20,104 nt of DNA from assembly GCA_003218615.1 (NCBI GenBank), contig QHOD01000050.1:1-20104 (forward strand), in the 5' to 3' direction. Below the pieces are notes generated by a model. That model ran no database searches and was not told the origin of the DNA. It saw only the letters and a program-made list of their open reading frames with translations. How positions within the stretch are numbered: position 1 is the stretch's first letter; the number at the start of each line of letters is the position of its first letter. Position numbers and translations under genes: made by a program. Source of the DNA: Verrucomicrobiota bacterium (GTDB taxonomy: Bacteria; Verrucomicrobiota; Verrucomicrobiia; Chthoniobacterales; UBA10450). Below, in pieces: positions 8,982 through 14,612 of this stretch.

Positions 8982-10180
8982 GCGAACGTTCACAAGTTGT
9001 GCCGACGCCGGAAGGCGAATATTTCGAAAGCAACCGCTTTACGGGCCTTTCGTTCCTTCTCGGGTTGGTTGCTGTCGTGGCACTTGCTCTCTGCGTCGTG
9101 GGCGCATTGGTGAATCCGCATCAATTCAGTTACTCATGGCTCTTTGCCTTTGCATTTTTCTTCACCCTCTGCGCGGGCTGCTTTTTCTGGACAATCGTCC
9201 ATCATGCCACCGACGCGGAATGGTCGGTAGTGGTGCGACGTCAGTTGGAAAATCTCGCGGCATTGTTCGTGGTCTTGGCGTTGCTTTTTGTGCCAATTCT
9301 TTTCCTCCGCCACCATCTTTATGCATGGATGGACATTCCTCCCGGAGCGGAGGCCTCGCTCGATTCCAAACGCGCTTATCTCAATTGGGATTTCTTTCTC
9401 GGGCGCGCCGTGTTGTTTTTCGGCTTCTTTATTTTCGCATCGCTCTCCTTGCGCAGGCTGTCCGTGCGACAGGACGAGGACGGAAATCCGCGCTTCACGA
9501 TCTGGATGCGAAAGGTCGCGTTTATCAGTCTGCCGATGTTTGCGCTTTGTCTTACCTTCGGCGCGTTCGATTGGCTGATGAGCCTGAACTACCGCTGGTT
9601 TTCAACCATGTTTGGCGTGTACATCTTCGCGGGCGCAGCCGGCAGCTCGATGTCCTTGCTGGTGCTAGTGATCACGGCTTTGCGGCAAGCCGGTTACTTG
9701 AAGGATGTCGTCACGCTCGAGCATTATCACATCATGGGGAAATGGATGTTCGCGTTCTGCGTTTTCTGGGCCTACATCGGCTTCGGCCAATACATGCTCA
9801 TCTGGTATGCAAATATGCCGGAGGAGACGGAATTTTTCATCACCCGAAACACCGAGTCCTGGTGGGTACTGAGCATGCTCCTGGTGGTCGGACGTTTCTT
9901 CGGGCCATTTGCGATTTTACTTTTGCGCTCGATCAAAAAGGAACCGCACCGGCTCTGTTACGTGGCGGGATGGATCGTCTGCATGCAAATGCTCGACATG
10001 TACCTCGTCGTCTTGCCCGCGTTACATGGCACGGGCGTGCATGTGAGCATCTGGGATTTGCTTTCGCTCATCGCCATCGGCGCCACCCTTGGCTTCGTTT
10101 TTCTGCGACTCGTACCCAGGACTTCTCTCTTTCCAGTCCGCGATCCGCGCTTGATTGAATCTCTGAAATTAGTCAACTGA
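8978..10180 (+). CDS. actF: Alternative complex III subunit ActF, NrfD-like integral membrane protein
   Basis: This 400-residue polytopic protein is a second, shorter NrfD-family homologue of about ten predicted membrane helices, paired with ActC in ACIII. Recognisable family segments are the LRHHLYAWMD loop (residues about 110-119), GAFDWLMSLNYRWFSTMFGVY in the middle, and the characteristic QYMLIWYANMPEET motif near residue 275. ActF does not bind quinol in characterised ACIII and is proposed to help form a proton route. ATGA overlap with actE; the next gene starts 1 nt after its stop. Confidence 0.93.
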   Translation: MSERSQVVPTPEGEYFESNRFTGLSFLLGLVAVVALALCVVGALVNPHQFSYSWLFAFAFFFTLCAGCFFWTIVHHATDAEWSVVVRRQLENLAALFVVLALLFVPILFLRHHLYAWMDIPPGAEASLDSKRAYLNWDFFLGRAVLFFGFFIFASLSLRRLSVRQDEDGNPRFTIWMRKVAFISLPMFALCLTFGAFDWLMSLNYRWFSTMFGVYIFAGAAGSSMSLLVLVITALRQAGYLKDVVTLEHYHIMGKWMFAFCVFWAYIGFGQYMLIWYANMPEETEFFITRNTESWWVLSMLLVVGRFFGPFAILLLRSIKKEPHRLCYVAGWIVCMQMLDMYLVVLPALHGTGVHVSIWDLLSLIAIGATLGFVFLRLVPRTSLFPVRDPRLIESLKLVN

Positions 10181-10181
10181 A

Positions 10182-10688
10182 ATGGCTGACCCCGAATCTC
10201 TTCGCCAGGTTGTTCACTCGCGGGCGCCGTTGTCCACGTGGTTCGGGATCGTCCTTCTTTTCGCTCTTTTTGGTGTAATCGTCCTCGCGGTAATTGGGCC
10301 TGCACCGCGTGGAAGCGATTACGAAGAAACGCGAGCGAAAAAGCGCATGGAAAATTTGAAAGCCTCGCGCGATGACGCCACCAAGGCTTTGACTACCTAC
10401 GGTTGGATCGACAAGAACAAAGGCGTTGCTCGCATCCCAATTACGCGCGCCATGGAATTGACGATTGCCCAGCTGGCGCAGCAAAAACCAGCGCCGGCCG
10501 GTCCGATTGCAACGCCGGAACCACAGGCCCCACCCGCTTCCGCTTCGCCTGCGCCAGCTGGTTCTCCGCAACCGGGCGCCGCGCGAGCCTCTGTATCGCA
10601 CCCGGCACAAGCGCCAGCCTCGCCTCCGCCGCCAGCTGGTCAATCATCACCGGGATCTCCGTCACCGGCGCCAGCCAAAACTCCATGA
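10182..10688 (+). CDS. Single-span protein with YGWID motif and Ala/Pro-rich tail, operon-associated, function unknown
   Basis: A 168-residue protein I cannot assign to a named family. Residues 20-40 form one membrane helix. A charged segment (YEETRAKKRMENLKASRDD) follows, then YGWIDKNKGVARIPITRAME at residues 73-92. From memory, a similar Y-G-W-[VI]-D...RIPI-x-RAM pattern recurs in small proteins beside SCO1 or oxidase genes of other phyla; this needs a search to confirm. Residues about 102-168 are almost only Pro, Ala, Ser and Gly and are probably disordered in the periplasm. Its position between ACIII and the CcoN-like gene, with 1 nt to actF and an ATGA overlap downstream, implies a role in assembling or linking these complexes. 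Confidence 0.85.
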   Translation: MADPESLRQVVHSRAPLSTWFGIVLLFALFGVIVLAVIGPAPRGSDYEETRAKKRMENLKASRDDATKALTTYGWIDKNKGVARIPITRAMELTIAQLAQQKPAPAGPIATPEPQAPPASASPAPAGSPQPGAARASVSHPAQAPASPPPPAGQSSPGSPSPAPAKTP

Positions 10689-12166
10689 ATGCTACTGGTA
10701 TTCCTTTAAAGGAACCGTCGGTCTCCGCCGTCGCTGGCGACACCGAGCAGGAAGAACGCGCATTGATCGATGCGTCAACACGCGTGCCGGTTTTGATGTT
10801 TTATACGTCGGCGATGGCGTGGCTAATCCTCGGCACGCTGCTGGCTGGTTTCGTTTCATTCAAGCTCCACACGCCGGACATGTTTTCAGAAATTAGTTTC
10901 CTGACATGGGGACGGGTCCGGCCCGCCCACATGAACGTGATGGTTTACGGCTGGGCGTCGATGGCCGGGATGGGCACCGCCATCTGGCTGATGGCGCGGC
11001 TGTGCCGGACGGTCCTGCGATATCCGCTGTTGCTGCTCGCAGGCGCTGGGTTTTGGAATTTGGGCGTGGTGCTGGGCGTTGGCGGGATTCTCCTGGGCGA
11101 TAGCACTGGTTATCAATGGCTCGAGTTCCCCCGTTACGCAGCCATCATTCTGTTTATCGCTTACACGCTCGTTGCCTCATGGGCGGTGCTCATGTTCCGT
11201 TATCGGCGCGGCGAACAAATTTATATTACTCAGTGGTATCTGCTCGGCGCGTTTCTTTGGTTTCCCTGGCTTTACACGGCTGGCCAGTTGATGCTCTTTG
11301 TCGTGCCAGTGCAGGGAGTCCTGCAATCGGCGGTGGGCTGGTGGTACGCGAATAATCTGCTCTTTCTCTGGTTCGGCGCGATCGGGCTTGGTACCGCGTA
11401 TTACATGATCCCCAAAGTGATCGGGCGCCCGGTTTACAGTTATCATCTGGCGACGATCGGATTCTGGACCTACGCGCTTTTCTCGAGCTGGACCGGAATG
11501 CAGCGGCTCGTTGACGGGCCGTTTCCGGCCTGGATGATCACCGCCAGTATTGCCGCGACGATCCTTACGATCATTCCTGTTGCAACTGTCGGCCTGAACC
11601 ATCACATGACCATGCAGGGCTATTTCCCCCTCCTGCGCTATAGCCCGACGCTGCGGTTCACCGTCTTCGGCGCGATGTCTTACACGGTATTTAGTCTGGT
11701 TGGCGTTTTGATCTCACTTCGTTCCGTGGCACGCTACGTCAACTTCACGCAGGCGAGCATCGCTTATTCGCATCTTGGTCTTTACGCGTTCTTCACGATG
11801 GTGATTTTCGGTTCGATGTACTACATCGTGCCGCGACTGGTTGGACGCGAATGGCGTTACGCTTCACTGATTAAGCTGCACTTCTGGGCATCGGCTTATG
11901 GCATCGGGCTGATGACGCTCATGCTGCTGGCTGGCGGCTTTCTCCAAGGCGCAAACATGGACAATCCCTCGCTTGTTTTCAGCGAGAGCACCGAAACGAT
12001 CCTCCCGTATCTGCGCGGGCGCAGTCTCTCCGGAATTTTGCTTACGGCATCGCATTTTATTTTCGCGTATCACTTTGGGCTGATGCTTTTAGGATTGGGC
12101 CGGACATCGACTGTCCCCACATTCCTTAATCCAGTGGAGGCGGAGGGTTCTGAAGCGCACATATGA
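10685..12166 (+). CDS. ccoN: CcoN-like haem-copper oxidase subunit I homologue lacking the catalytic centre
   Basis: This 493-residue polytopic protein aligns with cbb3 oxidase subunit I: WGRVRPAHMN, WWY-x-x-N, MIPKVIGRPVYSYHL and the VPRLVGRE loop are all recognisable. The two low-spin haem b histidines remain (H82; H363 in IAYSHLG). The active-site positions are changed: the CuB histidine of WWYGHN is N223; the cross-linked Tyr position is S267; the CuB His-His pair is Q273-R274; the haem b3 histidine is Y361; the conserved helix Glu is V339. It should hold one haem b and cannot reduce O2 or NO in the usual way. The frame is uninterrupted and ATGA-coupled on both sides, so it is not a decaying pseudogene. 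I chose ATG 10685; the frame upstream overlaps the previous gene. Confidence 0.9.
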   Translation: MNATGIPLKEPSVSAVAGDTEQEERALIDASTRVPVLMFYTSAMAWLILGTLLAGFVSFKLHTPDMFSEISFLTWGRVRPAHMNVMVYGWASMAGMGTAIWLMARLCRTVLRYPLLLLAGAGFWNLGVVLGVGGILLGDSTGYQWLEFPRYAAIILFIAYTLVASWAVLMFRYRRGEQIYITQWYLLGAFLWFPWLYTAGQLMLFVVPVQGVLQSAVGWWYANNLLFLWFGAIGLGTAYYMIPKVIGRPVYSYHLATIGFWTYALFSSWTGMQRLVDGPFPAWMITASIAATILTIIPVATVGLNHHMTMQGYFPLLRYSPTLRFTVFGAMSYTVFSLVGVLISLRSVARYVNFTQASIAYSHLGLYAFFTMVIFGSMYYIVPRLVGREWRYASLIKLHFWASAYGIGLMTLMLLAGGFLQGANMDNPSLVFSESTETILPYLRGRSLSGILLTASHFIFAYHFGLMLLGLGRTSTVPTFLNPVEAEGSEAHI

Positions 12167-13224
12167 AAGGATTCGTCCCTCTCTTTGTCGGAATTTTCGG
12201 CACGTTCGCCTTCTCGTGGGTAGGATTGACAGTCATCCCGAATTGGCAAATCGGACATCTCAATCCGCAAATGGAGGAGGATGGCACCGATGCTTATCCG
12301 ATGCCGCAATCAGGAATGGTCGAGCGCGGCGCGCGCGTCTACGCTGCGAACGGCTGCATTTATTGTCACAGCCAGCAAGTCCGCGCCGATTACGCGGCGA
12401 ACGACATCGACCGAAAATGGGGTGACCGCCGCAGTGCGCCGCGCGATTACATTTTTGAGCGACCACTATTTCTTGGGAAAATGCGTATGGGCCAGGATTT
12501 GGCGAACGTCGGCGCGCGCGCTCCGGCGGAACAGGAGAGTCCTCCGCCGGTCGGGGCTGCAACTCCTGCAGCGTCGCCCGCTCAGCAGGGTGGCGCGCCC
12601 GCACTGAGTTCTGCTCCGCCCGGCGCTACAAGTGTTCCAGCAAACCCCGGTTCGCCTCCACCAAGCGCACCGCCGCCGAAAGCAACCGCTTCGCCTCCAA
12701 CGACGGCTTCTTCTCCGGGAGCTGCCGGATCGCCAGCGGCATCTCCGGGTTCGCCGACGCAAAAGCCGCCAGCGAGTCCCGCTCCGAATGCACCTCCTGC
12801 TTCGGCGTCTCCGGCAGCGGCGGCAGCGAATGCAACTCCGGCCGCATCAGCGAGCCCGGCAGGAGGACCGCCGTGGCCTGTACAGACCAGTGGCCAACCG
12901 CCCATGTACTCTGCCGCCTGGCATCATGTACATCTTTTTTCGCCGCGCAGTATCAACGTCGATTCCGATATGCCCTCCTATCGTTTCCTTTATCGAGCGC
13001 GCCGGATCAGTGACGCACGTTCGGCGGATGCACTGCAACTTACCGGTTCCGATACGCCGTCCGAAGGTTGGGAGGTGCTGCCCACTTTTGATGCAAAATG
13101 TCTGGTCGCTTATTTGATGTCGCTCAATCAGTCGCATCCCCTGAAAGAAGTCAGATCAGCCGCGCCGACGGGGGCAGCACCCGCGGTGCCAGCACCAGCG
13201 GCATCGCCCGCGCCGGCAAAATGA
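12163..13224 (+). CDS. ccoO: CcoO-like membrane-anchored monohaem cytochrome c with a long Ala/Pro/Ser insert
   Basis: This 353-residue homologue of cbb3 subunit II starts with one membrane helix (residues 4-25), then GARVYAANGCIYCHSQQVR, with haem motif C65-IYCH and the CcoO-type HSQQVR. After GKMRMGQDLANVGAR, where CcoO normally runs directly into the helix carrying the distal ligand, there are about 127 residues (121-247) of Pro, Ala, Ser and Gly. The fold then resumes with HHVHLFSPRSINVDSDMPSY, in which M270 is the likely axial Met. The C-terminus is again Ala/Pro-rich (about 334-353). Haem ligands are intact, so electron transfer is expected. The start overlaps the CcoN-like stop; the next gene follows after 7 nt. 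It probably pairs with the CcoN-like protein. Confidence 0.9.
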   Translation: MKGFVPLFVGIFGTFAFSWVGLTVIPNWQIGHLNPQMEEDGTDAYPMPQSGMVERGARVYAANGCIYCHSQQVRADYAANDIDRKWGDRRSAPRDYIFERPLFLGKMRMGQDLANVGARAPAEQESPPPVGAATPAASPAQQGGAPALSSAPPGATSVPANPGSPPPSAPPPKATASPPTTASSPGAAGSPAASPGSPTQKPPASPAPNAPPASASPAAAAANATPAASASPAGGPPWPVQTSGQPPMYSAAWHHVHLFSPRSINVDSDMPSYRFLYRARRISDARSADALQLTGSDTPSEGWEVLPTFDAKCLVAYLMSLNQSHPLKEVRSAAPTGAAPAVPAPAASPAPAK

Positions 13225-13231
13225 CAACGCC

Positions 13232-14020
13232 ATGAACGAGGAAACTCCAAAACTGACACCGCCGAAAGCATCCGGGGTGGGCCAGGGAATGGATTACGGC
13301 GAACAGGCAGACGTCCAGCAGGTGCACGCCGCTGTTCAACGCGAAAAACGGGAACCTCGCGTCGGCGCTGAACCGCTCTCGATTTGGCTGATCGCTGTGT
13401 ACGGGCTGGCGGTCTTTTTCGGCGGCGCTTATCTCGGTCGTTACTCCGGAAATTTCAGCGGTGACGCGCTTGACCCTTATGGTGGTGAGGCGCACGCGAT
13501 GAAAAAGGTTACCGGACCGCAAGGCGCAGAGCAGGTGGCGGAACTATCGCCGCATGATCGCGGCAAAAAGATTTTCGCGGCGAATTGTCAGACCTGCCAT
13601 CAAGCCAACGGGCTCGGCGTGCCGGGTCAATATCCGCCGCTCGCGGGTTCGGAGTTTACAACGGGCGGGTCGCGCCGGCCGGCGGAGATCGTTATGAAAG
13701 GTTTGCAAGGTCCAGTCACGGTCAAAGGCCAAAAATACGGCACTGCGGTAATGCAGCCCTGGGACAAAACATTGACCGACCAAAAGATTGCCGACGTTCT
13801 CACTTACGAGCGAAGCGAGTGGGGCAACAGTGCGAGTCCTGTCACCGCCGAGCAAATCGCCGCGCTGCGCAAAGAGCTGGCCAACCATCCAGAATCATTT
13901 ACTGAACCCGACATACTGGCACTTCCGGCGGATGCCGAGCTTCCCGGCGGTCCACCTGCGGGCGCGCCGCCGCCGAAACCGGGCGAAGCCGCGAAACCGA
14001 ACGCACCGCCAAAACCATAG
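13232..14020 (+). CDS. Membrane-anchored monohaem cytochrome c, last gene of the ACIII operon
   Basis: This 262-residue protein has a cytoplasmic N-terminus of about 48 residues, one transmembrane helix (about 49-69) and a periplasmic class I cytochrome c domain with C119-QTCH, the QYPPLAGSEF segment and M174 in YGTAVMQPW as axial ligand. The C-terminal 30 residues are Pro/Ala/Gly-rich. It occupies the place of CcoP, but canonical CcoP is dihaem and this has one motif, so I do not use that symbol. It may accept electrons from the CcoO-like protein or ActE, or deliver them to a separate oxidase. It lies 7 nt after the CcoO-like gene and is followed by a repeat-bearing convergent gap. Confidence 0.9.
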   Translation: MNEETPKLTPPKASGVGQGMDYGEQADVQQVHAAVQREKREPRVGAEPLSIWLIAVYGLAVFFGGAYLGRYSGNFSGDALDPYGGEAHAMKKVTGPQGAEQVAELSPHDRGKKIFAANCQTCHQANGLGVPGQYPPLAGSEFTTGGSRRPAEIVMKGLQGPVTVKGQKYGTAVMQPWDKTLTDQKIADVLTYERSEWGNSASPVTAEQIAALRKELANHPESFTEPDILALPADAELPGGPPAGAPPPKPGEAAKPNAPPKP

Positions 14021-14043
14021 TCTCGATTTAGAGCTTGTCGATC

Positions 14044-14083
14044 GCGTCCGTAATCAGTTCGGACGTGTGCTGCTTTGCGTCCG
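14044..14083 (+). other. Alternating inverted repeat downstream of the ACIII operon
   Basis: CGTCCG (14045-14050), CGGACG (14060-14065) and CGTCCG (14078-14083) lie in series. The middle copy can pair with either neighbour (loops of 9 and 12 nt), giving two mutually exclusive hairpins just after the last gene of the operon. No T-run follows, so it is not a standard intrinsic terminator. It may stabilise or end the operon transcript; function is inferred. Confidence 0.4.
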
Positions 14084-14084
14084 T

Positions 14085-14119
14085 TGTAGCCGGGATCGGT
14101 GATCCCGGACCCGCTACTA
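14085..14119. repeat. REP-like palindrome, copy 2, between convergent genes
   Basis: TGTAGC at the left end and GCTAC at 14113-14117 are complementary ends. Inside is a perfect 8-bp hairpin, CCGGGATC (14090-14097) and GATCCCGG (14101-14108) with a GGT loop. The last nine bases, CCGCTACTA, are identical to the end of the copy at 17687-17708. The element abuts the stop codon of the cupin gene, which reads TAG directly followed by TAG. With no T-run it could still act as a bidirectional 3' mRNA end or stability element. Confidence 0.7.
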
Positions 14120-14542
14120 ACCCTCTCGATTGGGGGTACCGAGGATGTGGCTCTTCGGCGGCATCATCACGTTGTCGAAGTTTTGCGTGAACATCGCCGC
14201 CGCGAAGAAAGCGACCGCGCGCAATGTTTCCTTACCGACATTGACGAGATCGTGCTTTAGTGGCGTCGGAATAGCAAAAACGCTGCCTGGAGTGACCCGA
14301 TGCTTGGAACCGTCTTCCATTTGCAATTCCCCGGTGCCGGCGATGATGTACTGCGTCTCTTCAGTAGCATCGGTGTGCCAGCCGAGCCGCTTCCCAGGCT
14401 CAATCTCATACACGATTGTTGAAGACGCGGTCGTACCGTGTCCTCCATAGACCGCAAATGCGCCAGCCCAGTGCACCGTTTCATCATCCTCTGCCCAAAC
14501 CTCGGTTCGCTTAAGTTTATCGGACGCAACGACTGGATTCAT
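14117..14542 (-). CDS. Single-domain cupin protein
   Basis: A 141-residue protein with one conserved-barrel cupin_2 domain. Metal-site residues visible are H56, D58 and E62 in GWHTDATEETQYIIAGTGEL, and H97 in the second motif (PTPLKHDLVN). D58 replaces the usual second histidine of motif 1, which occurs in some cupins but leaves metal binding unproven. The family covers dioxygenases, isomerases and sugar-binding proteins, so the reaction cannot be assigned. There is no signal peptide, suggesting a cytoplasmic protein. It is convergent to the ACIII operon, and its promoter would lie in the 70-bp gap before the FAD/Fe-S gene, or it is read through from that gene. The stop sits at the edge of a palindromic repeat. 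Confidence 0.88.
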   Translation of the reverse strand: MNPVVASDKLKRTEVWAEDDETVHWAGAFAVYGGHGTTASSTIVYEIEPGKRLGWHTDATEETQYIIAGTGELQMEDGSKHRVTPGSVFAIPTPLKHDLVNVGKETLRAVAFFAAAMFTQNFDNVMMPPKSHILGTPNREG

Positions 14543-14612
14543 GAGCCGAGGCTAGATTGTCGTTACGGCGACTGTCAACAACGGAGCCGCTGTCGATATC
14601 ACGGACGCGCGA

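Noticed and set aside
8854..10158. A 434-codon plus-strand open frame overlapping actE and actF
   Set aside because: It is a frame-shifted shadow: the protein is Arg/Ser/His-rich with no domain, while the actF frame gives a clean NrfD-family membrane protein with the YANMPEET motif.
10685..12166. Interpreting the CcoN-like gene as a NO reductase (NorB)
   Set aside because: NorB keeps three histidines for FeB and the haem b3 histidine; these are all missing here, so neither an oxidase nor a NOR assignment fits.
10685..12166. Interpreting the CcoN-like gene as a decaying pseudogene or assembly error
   Set aside because: The frame is open for 493 codons, coupled on both sides by ATGA overlaps, keeps haem b ligands and loop motifs, and the changes are confined to active-site positions.
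12582..12905. Antisense Gly/Ala-rich open frame opposite the CcoO-like insert
   Set aside because: Its composition is simply the complement of the Pro/Ala/Ser-rich insert; no start context or motif supports a gene.
13232..14020. Calling the last cytochrome CcoP
   Set aside because: CcoP is dihaem; this protein has one CxxCH motif and a different N-terminal region.
14085..14117. Rho-independent terminator between the ACIII operon and the cupin gene
   Set aside because: The hairpin is strong but no T-run follows on either strand; I list it as a repeat with possible 3'-end function only.
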